The translations under genes and the position numbers were made by a program. A DNA stretch of 64,000 nucleotides, taken from assembly GCA_036346405.1 (NCBI GenBank), contig CM070561.1:24274215-24338214 (forward strand). The letters run 5' to 3'. This stretch comes from Phyllostachys edulis. Taxonomy: Eukaryota > Streptophyta > Magnoliopsida > Poales > Poaceae. The stretch's first letter is position 1, and every line of letters begins with the position of its first letter. Below are positions 20,630-30,653 of the stretch, piece after piece. The notes beneath the pieces were generated by a model. That model had not been told where the DNA came from and did not search any database. It was given only the letters and a program-made list of their open reading frames with translations.

Positions 20630-23600
20630 TGTTGGACCCAAATTTCGAGAATCCAAATCCTCTATGAAAGCATTGTGCTATTCCCTGGATCAGTAGATAG
20701 CACTCACAGATACATCACTGAATCAATTCATACATAGCATAGATTAAACCATACCATTCATTAATTAACACCACAGAGTTTACATAGACCGCATCGGGTC
20801 GGGTTTTACAATAAGGGCTGAACAAGCCAAAGATTACATTACAAAAGCGGAAGCGACAACAGAAACAAAAGGGGTAGAGCACATCTCTCCGCAGGCAAGC
20901 GATTGGGGAAACCCGTGTGCGTCCGATATTAACCAAGGACCTGGATAATATTGGATGCACGCAAGCACAAACGGAGTCAACTAGACTAGGGCGAGACTAG
21001 AACAGCTAAAGACTAAACTATGCTTCATCATCTCCTAGGCCTCTAGCTTCTGGATCCTCATAGAATGCGTAGTCTTCAGGGATTCCTGCTTCTGAGGGTT
21101 TTTGGGAAAAGAGCGAGAATGAACACAACTTCCGTGCTCGTGAGCCAACACATAATGCAATTATATACATGTAAGGCTTAACAAAGATGGCTCAGGTTCT
21201 TTTATTTGCTAAAGAAACATTTTCAATTACTCATAATTACAAATTCCTATCACTTAGCATTTTAACAAATTGCATTTTATTAAAGAGAGTAATTGTGCAA
21301 TATTTATTTCAGTAGAGGTTCCCTCCATCGGAAACTCTACACTATGCATCTTTTGATTGGCGTTACCTCCATTTTTACCACCGCTGAGCTCGACGGCTTA
21401 GGTAAAAATCCAAACCCAGGGCTAGGTGAGCCCACCACATTTTCATACTACCCACAAAGGTTTTTGAAATAGAACTAACTCTAGTTAAGTTCCCATGTTC
21501 GCCTTTGACCGTAGGCACGGCTGTTTAAATAGATTAATACTCTGCAGAGATTGTACACTTTACCCACAAGAGATAATCGTCCTGATATGTACACATACTT
21601 CCTTAGACATGTGAATCATAGGGAGATCACCACAAGGCCTTTACAATGCATCCAACAGTATTAGTTACACCCACTAAGGTTTCGCCTAATAAGGGTTACA
21701 CTCTTGAAGACCTGTTAACCCTTACCCAGACCCTCCCTCTTGCGCCCTCTTAACGACTTATGTCGTGCGCCCCAACCCCCTTTGCCACAAAGGCTTACGG
21801 CGTCGCGGGCATCTACCTGGTGCAACTCGTACTGATGGATACATATTATTTAGCCAGGTTGTATTTTATAGACTTGTGGTTGTACTTGTTTTACACAGGA
21901 GGTCGTGAACAGATTAAGTCCTTAGGGTTATCTGGGCGATTCATTCCACATACTAGTATTCCTTGGGCTGCATTAGCACCCACCAACATACCAGTATTCC
22001 TTGGGCTACATTAGTATCCACCATCACATCATCCATCCTACCATCCGCCCAGATGGGAAAAGCAGGTTATTAGGGTTTTGAGAAGTAAAACCAAATTATC
22101 TCATTCATTTCATTCATGGACCACCAATGACTGCCCAAAATCATTTCATGTTTAAAGAAATGATGAGTGGGGGTATTTAATACCCCGGTACTTAAGCAAG
22201 ACTAGCATATCGCTTAAGTACAACCTATAACTAGTATTACCATATAGATTACTAGGTTGACATGGAATAATGGATTCAATTATCAAGGGATGGCATATTA
22301 ATTAATTAATCATCAAATGGGTATTTAACTACCTTAAGCTTAAACATACATTTTATTAAAGAATTAAAGCATGCAATTTTTGGTAATTTAAATGAATATA
22401 ATTTACATAAAATGTAGGATCAATATGTTCAAAGTATTGACTCGCCTTGGATATAGGTAAGAGGGTCTTGATAATCTCATGCTTGATCGAAGTGGAGATC
22501 CTCCGCGTCTTCGAATCCTAATCGGACGATCGTACCGGAAAAAGACACAAACAAGCGAAGGGAGCAAATAAATAATAAATAATAATAAATGAACTCCCAA
22601 TTAAACAAGACCTATGCCATTAGCAAGATTTTGAATTTACAAAATTTTAGAAACAAATTTCATAATTTTCGGAGCTATAACGGAGGAGGATGGGATTTTC
22701 GAAGTTTGAAATGGAAATAAGAGAGAGAGAGAGAGAGAGAGAAAGAATGGTGCACAGCATAGTGCAATGGACCGGGTTCACGCGCATTGGGGCGCTGGTC
22801 CACGAGTACAGGAAAGGGGGGGCCCACTTGGCAACCGGAGAGAGGAGGGGTTAAGCCAAATGACAGGTGGAGCCCGATCCAAAATCATCCCCAATCCATT
22901 CGCTCGGTTCACAGAGAAAGAAGGGGGAAAGCAGAGGGAGGTGCGGTGGCTTAGGAAGGAGATGGCGGTGCCGGCGGGTGGCGGCGCGGGGCGGTGGGTG
23001 CACGGGGGAAATCGAGCCTCAAGACGGCGGTGGCCCCACTAGCGGTAGTGGCGGCACCGTAGAGGAGCGGGCATAGTGGTGGCGAAGCAAAAGGCGGCGA
23101 TGGGCTCCTTGGGCATGTGGATATGCGGTAGCACCAGCGGCGGGGTGGCGCGGAGGGGTAGGCGCCATGCGCATGAGTTGCGCGCCGCCATGAGGGAGGC
23201 GTGCAGCCGAGCGGAGAGGCCGGAGGTGCTTCGGAGGGGTCCGGCGACGCGGGCCGGGGCGGAGTAGGAAGGAGCTCCGACAGCGGGATTCCTCGGCGAC
23301 GGGGAAGGCGAAGGGAGAAGGGGGAAGACTGGAGGGCCACCGGAGGGGCGCCATGACGCGGTGGCCCAGGTGAGAAGCTCACCGGAGCACCCGTTCTGAC
23401 AGCGAGGCGGCGCGGCCAAAGAACAGGAGCGGTGGCGGGTTCTTCAAGCAACACTTACCAGAGACGAGGGGGGTGAAGGGAGGGGCCAAGAGGGGATGAT
23501 TGGGGGCTTTTATAGGCAACGGAGGAGGAAGGGAGCCGTTGGAGAGGCTCGGGCGTATGCGCGATCCCGAGGACAGCCATGGTAGCTCTTTGCACACGGA

Positions 23601-24287
23601 GGCGACAGGCCGAGAGGTAGGTGGAAGTGGGTGCGGTGAAGCAGGGGGGTGGCAGGCGCACAGGTGCGGAAGGCGCTAACGACTAGGCGTAGGTGCTTGT
23701 GGGTGGCAGTGGCGCACGAGAGCGGCTCAAGCGGAGCAGGTGCGCGGCTCACAGCTTTGGTGCCAGGGGCGGCACGGGCTGCAGCAGAGAGTGGCGTGCG
23801 CGGAGGGGCAGGCGACGCATGAGGGTGGTAGAGGTGGCGCAGGTGCTTGAGTGCGTGGCGAGGGCGCGAAGGCGTGCTCTGGAGTAGCAGGGAGCGGCAG
23901 AGGGCCTGAGGAGGTGGCATGCACACGAGAGAAGAGAAGAGGGCAGCTTGGGCTGCTGGGCCGGGAGAAAGGCTAGGTGGGCCGGGAGTGCTACTGGGTC
24001 GGGTGGGCCAGGAAGGGAGGAGTGGGCTGACCCAAGGGAGCTGGGCTGGGAGGAGATGGGGCTGAGCCCAACTGAAAGGAAAGGCAAGGGTGAGAAAGGA
24101 GCCCAAATCCAAAAAAGAGAATTCAAATTCGAAATTTGAATTCAGATTTTGCAAAGAGGTTTGAAACACAAACCCAAGCTTAGAGAAGCTAGAAGGTTTT
24201 CAAAAATAGTTTGCTAGTTTGAAATATGAACAAAAGACGAAAATCGAAAATAATTACTATTCCCATTTTTGAAAATGGGACGTTACA
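20630..24287 (-). mobile_element. Solo LTR (3.66 kb), same superfamily as the 30.6-kb element
   Basis: On the minus strand it starts TGTAACGTCCC at 24287 and ends TTTGGGTCCAACA at 20630. A perfect 5-bp duplication GAAGG flanks it (20625-20629, 24288-24292). It matches the LTRs at 30654-34301 and 38562-42234 along its length, including ACCCTCTTACCTATA and the GC-rich half (22770-24120). Several long GC-rich open frames lie on both strands but none is conserved between copies. It interrupts the CACTA element. Confidence 0.9.
22719..22742. repeat. (GA)n microsatellite
   Basis: Uninterrupted run of about eleven GA units inside the solo LTR. Confidence 0.9.
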
Positions 24288-27084
24288 GAAGGTACTTGTA
24301 CATCCCCTAAATATACACAATTTGTTGGTTGTTTGTTGTAAAGAAAAATATCTTAATTTTGTGTTACCTAAGGTCGGAGCCTCACCGAAGGTTTTTAGTC
24401 ATCTCTCCGACGAGCTTGAGTCAAACTCGACGACATGCAAGAACATCTTGTGATATGCTGGTGAGGTACAGAGAGGAGCTCACAAGACCAATCCAATAAG
24501 CCGATGATTTCTTCAAGAGCTTGGAGGCATAGATGGTTTCTAGTTAGTTTAACTTTGTAACTTTATTCTTTTTTTCCCATTCGGAGGGGACGTTGTGAAA
24601 CCTTTTGGTTTCCCTTTCCTATAATGTGTTTGCCATCAGAATTTTAATTGGATTTTAGTTGTCTTGCTAGAAGTTGCATATGGAAACTACTGTCAAGCAA
24701 TTGATTGGTTGGGCTCAAAATCTGATTTTTTTTTTTGGCAATAGAAAAAACTATCACAGTGATGATAGCTTTTTTCACATACGGTTAAAAAACCATCTGT
24801 GATGACCTCATGTCATCACTGACCTATAAAGTCAGGCGGCTCATGAAACCATCTATGATGACATTTTTGAACCGTCTGTGAAGACCCTTTCTGTAGTTGA
24901 ACCGTCTGTGATGACCTCATGTCATCACTGACCCATAAAGTTAGACAGCTCATGAAACCATCTGTGATGATGTTTTTTAACCGTCTGTGAAGACCTTTTT
25001 GGTAGTAGTGACTATTTTAGCATGATTTTTTAGCCTTAGCATAAATCAAATAGTGAAACTTCATGCAAACAACAACTTGTAGGAATTTTTGAGAAAATCA
25101 CACAACAAATCAAATCCTGAAAAAGGTATGCAATAAACTATGCTGTATCAAGAGCCTCTACAAAAAATTCCATAATTTTTTGAGCATGTTTGATACATTT
25201 TAAAATTCACCAAGTTCTCATCCTTTTCTGGAAAAATCCGAATCCTATTTCAATTTCCCACCGGGCAAATGGGCCGCATCTACATCGGCCCAATTTAACT
25301 CACGCCCATAGAAGCCCGCGTCAGCCCTACTCTCACCCTCTTGCCGACGTGCTGAGCCCGCATGTTAGGACCCTTCGTCCACCTCTCGCCCTCGCCCATG
25401 TGCTAGCGCGCCAACGCGCTCCGCTGCTTGCCTGTGGTTTGTGACGTCGTGCCCACCATTTTCACACCTCCACCACTCCCGTCACCTCCGCCTGCCAACG
25501 CCATGCTAGCTGCCCCGTCGACATGCCATTATCCCATGTGGATGACGAGACCGAAGCTCGGCGCGAGAAACTTGTGCGCCGTGCCATTTTCTCACCGCTT
25601 CTCTCACGCCATTCACGGTCACATATAAGCTCCTCAACATGTCACAAGATTCTTAACTCGCCATTCTCACTTCCCGCACATAATCATAGCATCTCGTGCT
25701 TTGCTTCACCGAGAACGAGAGCATCGTCTCCGACGCCAGTGAGCGCGCCTCCTCCGCTCCGCCGCTCTAGTGAGCTCCCTCACCCATGACACTCACGTCG
25801 TCTTGATCCTTGTCCGTCACTTATTCTTCCCCTTTGCTCAATGCAGCCCCAGAAACCGTGTAGCACTGAAGCATTGTCGTCTCCCTCAACTCCAGTGCGT
25901 GCACGCGATCTGAGCCGCTGCGTTCCTACCACTCCAAAAGATTTGAACATCTCTCGAGTGCGTCATCTTGTATTCCGACAGCCCTTCATCTAATCCCCCC
26001 CCCTCAACGCAGGCAAACTTGTAGTGAAACTAGGCATCACCATCATCTTCCTCATCTACGGTTGTCGCCGCCATTTTCATTCTTCCTCGAAGCCCGGTGA
26101 GTCTCTGCCAAATTTCTTGCATCCACACCATCCTCAGGACCTCAGGAATCTAATGCACTGCTTCTTGTAGCTTCTCCACCACCGTAGAACACCAGCATTG
26201 AGAGCCTCGTCTTCACCGCCGCTGCTCAATGTCGTCACATCAAGCTACTCTAGCTACCCCCGACGCCATCAAGGACCTTGGTGAGCTTCTAGTAGTCCAC
26301 TAGAGCTTTAGCGCACATTAGATTAGACGATTAGCTAGTGTATCATAGACTTCACCGTGGCCAACCATGGCACCGCCGTGGGAAGCATTCTCACTGCCGC
26401 TCCAGTGACCATTCGTCCCCGAGCCACTGCCTGTAGCATCGTAGATACCTCCTAAAGCATATGTGCACCATGCGCGAAATCCATTTCGAACCCAAGGCAC
26501 TCCAACACACCTCGCCGGCATAGCGCCACCTCTATCCATCTCTCCGGCCTCCACCACCAACCAGTGGAATCACCGTTGAGGGAGGAACCAATTTTGCCCA
26601 TTCCTGGGCTAAGTTGTTGCACCATTCGCCACTGGCGAGCTCGCCATGGCGCCCGACTGCACGCTAGCTCTGATCCCTTTTCTTCTCTCTCACTAACAGT
26701 GGGTCCCACTCGGGTGGAGTATTAGCTTAACACTAATGACAGTGGTTAAGTGAAACTGATATATGACATGTGGGACTGGCTGAAAAGATAATCAAAATAT
26801 AATTTTAAACGTGCTTAGTAAATTAGTCACTAACATGTGGGATCACACACTATTATCAGTTTTAAAACACTTTTCAAACCCGAGAGACTGACATGTGGGC
26901 CCAGTCATCAGTTAATTAATAAAAATGGGTTTAGTCATTAGTTAATAAATAATGAGTCCATGACATGTGAGACCACCTCTGTTTTATAAATAAAAATCCG
27001 GAGAATAAAACTATGAGTCACTGACAAGTAGGCCCCACATGTAAGTTAAAGAATATTCAAAAAAAATGAGAAAGCCGCTTTTAG

Positions 27085-27184
27085 CTTAGAGGAAAATACG
27101 CTTTCTTTGTTGGAAAGCGTAAACCTTAGTAGAACTTAGAGGAAAATACACTTTCTTTGTTGGAAAGCGTAAACCTTGGAGAAT
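27085..27184. repeat. 50-bp tandem duplication with a perfect hairpin
   Basis: Copies start at 27085 and 27135. In the first copy TACGCTTTC and GAAAGCGTA (27098-27122) are perfect 9-bp arms around TTTGTTG. The second copy has one change in its left arm (ACACTTTC), which leaves a mismatch. Confidence 0.8.
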
Positions 27185-28879
27185 ACACTTTCGACGTCAC
27201 CCTTTTATTAATTTTTGGAATTTCAAAACCGAAGAAAATTGAAATGCTAATAACTTTTGCATATGAATTCCAAATCAAATGAATATTTTTTTCTAAATTT
27301 ATATAAAATGATGCTCTATCTAAATATGCAAAAATATTTTGATTTTGTTGCTGTTGAAATTATTTTTATATATTTAATTTGCTATCGGCTCTTTTTGAAT
27401 AGACGTCGATATCTCAAACAAAATTTACGGCGATCCTTCATCCTTTTACTCAGAGTAACTAGAGCAAGGCAAGCACCTCCTTTGACCATGTTGATTCTAC
27501 TATTTTAATTATTGTACTTCTTTTTGCAAAATCTATTATGCATGCGTGTATTTTTGTTTAAAATTGCTATATTTGGAGATAACGGTAGTATATTCCTATT
27601 CAATGCATGATCCTCCTTGAAATATTGGTATCCCTACTATTGTAGCCAATAGATTATGGTTTAGGCAATAGATGATGTCAATTTGGGTATTTCGAGTGCG
27701 AATATCGCACAGTTGCTCAGCCGAGCTCAAGGTTTAACTAAAATTTGAAAATAGATGAAATGTTGAACATGAATTTAGGGAGATTTAGAAATGATGGTCC
27801 AGAAGGGTTTACCTCTGTTATTTTTTATAAAATAAAAATGAAAAAAAAATCAGTTTGTGATGCCGGCGAGTTATAATATAATCTGAGGAGTGTGAGAGGT
27901 GTATCTCACAAGTAGATAAGGGGATATCCTCGCTCGGGTCAATTCAGGACCGAGCACCGATATATCCGACCTAAGCGTAAATGTACAACCACATGTACCA
28001 GTATGGCATGGCCTTAGATAATTAAGTTATCGAAAACTAGCCTTGCACGTTGGTAGGCCGTAGTAGTGCGAGTATGACCGATGTAGGCATGTTTGAAGGG
28101 GCTCCCTTCACCACAGTGTCGGGAACAAAGCTTGCCGACACAACGGTGAATGCCTCACTGGGACAGGGGTATACCCGGGTGAAGTGAGTGTGTTCATTCA
28201 CCGGGCTAGTGCAAGGTTAGGACTAGGTGATATAAATGCTTCAATACGTGCTCTAGACTGCTTACCAAAGGATAGTGAGCAGTGGTTTCGACGGATGCCA
28301 AACAAACTAGAGAATTCGTATGATGTGGGTAAAGTTGTACACCTCTGCAGAGTGTAAATCTATTTAAATTGTTGTGCTCGCTATGATGAGTGTGCTAAGT
28401 GGAGCATCATCTGTTGTTAGCCATGCATATATATAAAGTTTGCGATACACTACAAGTCTTGCTGAGTACACAATATACCCAATCTTGCTTAAATTGTTGT
28501 TCAGAGATAGAGGATGTGCCTATGCCAGACAATGCATTTTTTGCACCCGGTATTGGAGGGTTTGGTGACGGGTTTTTCTATGACTTGTTTCTTATCATTT
28601 GCCTGAGGGTTTGGATGGACATACCGCTGGACTTTTGGACATTATACATATTGTGCTTCTGCTGTTTAATTCACTACTTCTGATTCTCATCATTTTATTT
28701 GACCGGTCGGCCATGTATCCTATACTCGTGATGTAATCTTATAAGTTAAGTAACATATTTGTTTCATGTTGTATGTATATTGTGTATGGATGTGTATGTC
28801 AACGTTGTGGATATGTATACTAGCAGATTAGTATGGTATACACACGAGGGCTTCAGGTATTCAAAGCTCAAATCCGATA

Positions 28880-28995
28880 ATTTTACAATATTTCTTCAAA
28901 CATATGGTGTATCCCTTCAAGACAGGCAAAAACGTCGAGGATCTGAAGGAGGCAACTCATGATTTGATCGCTAGGAACAATGCATTGTAATGACG
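28880..28995 (+). pseudogene. NBS-LRR paralogue, coiled-coil start (right part)
   Basis: This continues 19388-19609 after the solo LTR. One frame reads FKHMVYPFKTGKNVEDLKEA, closely matching the resistance gene's residues from about 22 onward. It stops at TAA soon after. Relative to the intact paralogue there is also a one-base loss at about 28890, so the frame differs from that of the first part. Homology ends near 28990. Nothing of the NB-ARC or LRR region follows. Confidence 0.75.
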
Positions 28996-29514
28996 TCATG
29001 CATGATGCATGGGATATCCTTTTCAGAGAGCACTGAATTAAAGAGATACAGGTAATGATTTTCATAGGTGGACTACAGTAGAGAGGTGAAAGTGGGGGAG
29101 CCCAATTAGACTCACTCATTTGTAAGCTAGCTCCCCTAAACATTCTTGTAACCTGCACCATCGTCTATGCCAATCGTTTATTTGAGGCACCTTCTCCAGC
29201 ATTCACTTAGAGCTTCCATCCATATTCCATCCTCCGATCTTGTGCAGCATTTTGGTGCTTTCCTCTCCTAGTTTATCTCTCAAACTTCACTACCGATTCC
29301 TGATTGCTTGCTTTGCCAACTTGCGTGTTCTATACTTCTATGTTCTTAGCTTTCTTGCTAGTTCCTTCTTGCATTCCAAACTTCCTATGCAGTTTCCCAT
29401 CCAAGCATGTTCTACACTTTTACCTCCCCACAAATAAAAAAAAATCTATGACCATTGTCCCTTGCCATTCAAGAGCGTCGAGATCATCTTAGTTCTGTGC
29501 CATCCTGTTAAGTA
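28996..29514. other. No recognisable gene
   Basis: Mixed-composition sequence after the paralogue fragment. A short inverted repeat GGGGGAGC ... GCTCCCC spans about 29094-29135. Nothing else could be assigned. Confidence 0.4.
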
Positions 29515-29665
29515 AGGTCGCTGCTCGTTTAGTCGTTGTTGCGGTTTGTTTTTGGCTTCGGCCTTTTAGCTGACTTTCTTCTTCCGTTCTTCGATCTTAA
29601 TGAATTGGCATAGCTTCTACCCTCGTTTTCCAAATAAATTCTGTAAGGTTAGTTTCATTTTGTTT
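29515..29665 (+). repeat. Possible 3' end of a LINE
   Basis: The T-rich sequence GGCTTCGGCCTTTTAGCTGA is followed by CTTAATGAATTGGCATAGCTT. This resembles the 3' untranslated tails of grass L1-type elements (pyrimidine-rich, then TTAATGAAATGGC). No RT or poly(A) tail is seen, so this is tentative. Confidence 0.3.
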
Positions 29666-30230
29666 TCCAATTTCTACCTATGAACCGTTCGCCCTATTAC
29701 CGGGGGAAAGGATCTGAATCGTTGTGTCGCCGTGGTTGCTGCTCTCCGCTCGTTGCCACCACACCATGGCCGCAGGGAGGAGGAGGAATCTAGCATCACC
29801 GCGTTGGCGAGGTGGAAGCGACGTGGATCTAGTGTCGAGGAGGTGCAGGCAAGCTTGATATGACCGGTGACAAGGTGGATCTCGCTGGGCAAGACGTGGA
29901 TCCTACCGTCTATCGGGGAGGTAGAGATGAGCTCGATGTGAGAGATGGGGAGAGGACAGGCAGCTAAGGTTGGATTGAGAGAAAATTGGGAGATGGATAC
30001 GGTGTTGGACAGTTGGGGGCGAGCTAGGTCGGCATGATGGGCTGGCCAGGCCACTTATTATTTTACTTTTCTTCCCCCTCCCCTCTTCCTTTTCTTTTTT
30101 CTTTTCCTTTCTTTCCTCTGTGTGTAACGTTTTCTTCCTGCTGGTATGGCATCGCCTCAACGTCTAAGGCATCACCTAGGCGTCCAGGAGGCGCCTTGTG
30201 CCTCGCCGCGCCTTAGTGCCTTAATAACCA
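29666..30230. other. Unassigned GC-rich stretch
   Basis: Open on the minus strand for 127 codons (29674-30054) but with no recognisable motif. It ends with a run of CCTAGGCG, AGGCGCC and GCGCCTTAG boxes (30168-30220), a pattern seen in grass repeats. The copia-C fragment starts abruptly after it. Confidence 0.35.
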
Positions 30231-30653
30231 TGCATATCATCCACATAGAGAAGGAGAAGGTGGAGCAGGACCCTGCAAGGACGGAGAAGCGGAGCTGGGA
30301 ATAGGCCTAACAAAGATGGATGCTCAACTGGAGAAGGAGTAGGCGGAGGACGGCGAGAGTAGTGTAGGGGAAAGGGGGAATCTCAACAAAAGGGCTAGAA
30401 GGAACCTCTGAAGGAGAGGGAACAGGTGGAGCCAGAGGAGAGGGAAGCGATGAAAATGGAGGCGGAAGCGAAACAGAAGTGGAAAGTCGAGGGTCAGGAA
30501 AGGTCAGAAAGGAGATAGACTCAATAAGAGAATCTGAGCGGATAGTAGGGGGACGAGGGTAGTAAGGCCGGGACTCATCAAAGGTGACCTCCCGAGAGAT
30601 CCTCACCTAGCGAGCAATAGGGTCGTAGTAGCAATAACCCTTATGCTCAAGAC
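30231..30653 (-). pseudogene. copia-C pol, right-hand fragment (integrase end and YVDDM of RT)
   Basis: The minus-strand frame enters with HKGYCYYDPIAR, stop, VRISREVTFDE, the conserved end of the copia integrase region. A Pro/Ser-rich linker follows, then LLLYVDDM-like sequence (SPSLYVDDM) at about 30236-30256, the RT active-site motif. Several hundred residues of RT between the two are deleted, and the element is cut at about 30231. The other half lies at 42235 onward. The big LTR element sits between residues that were adjacent in the original frame. Confidence 0.75.

Larger units (their letters stand above)
19697..25010. mobile_element. Non-autonomous CACTA transposon carrying a nested solo LTR
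   Basis: Terminal inverted repeats are CACTACTACAAAAAGG at 19697 and CCTTTTTGGTAGTAGTG ending at 25010. The 3-bp target duplication ACT (19694-19696, 25011-25013) is perfect. Subterminal arrays of ACCGTCTGTGA / TCACAGACGGTT in both orientations are typical. Excluding the nested LTR it is about 1.65 kb, with no transposase motif. The interior carries a TATA-like promoter and a C/T-rich leader-like stretch (20445-20560) that may be captured host sequence. Confidence 0.85.
19610..28879 (+). mobile_element. Solo LTR (large gypsy type) carrying a nested CACTA element
   Basis: It begins TGTAACATCCC at 19610 and ends AATCCGATA at 28879. The flanking 5-bp duplication ATTTT (19605-19609 and 28880-28884) is perfect. 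Joining the flanks gives a sequence collinear with the resistance gene, which confirms the borders. Without the CACTA insertion it is about 3.95 kb. The interior has a GC-rich part (25280-26700) and an AT-rich second half like the other large LTRs. There is no internal coding region, so LTR-LTR recombination is the likely origin. The terminal TA rather than CA is a small oddity. Confidence 0.8.

Noticed and set aside
22951..24169. Several Pro/Arg/Ser-rich frames on both strands of the solo LTR
   Set aside because: Both strands are open at once, the frames are not conserved with the other LTR copies, and the region is GC-rich LTR sequence.
28883..29161. Minus-strand 92-codon frame
   Set aside because: It is the antisense of the NBS-LRR paralogue fragment and has no features of its own.
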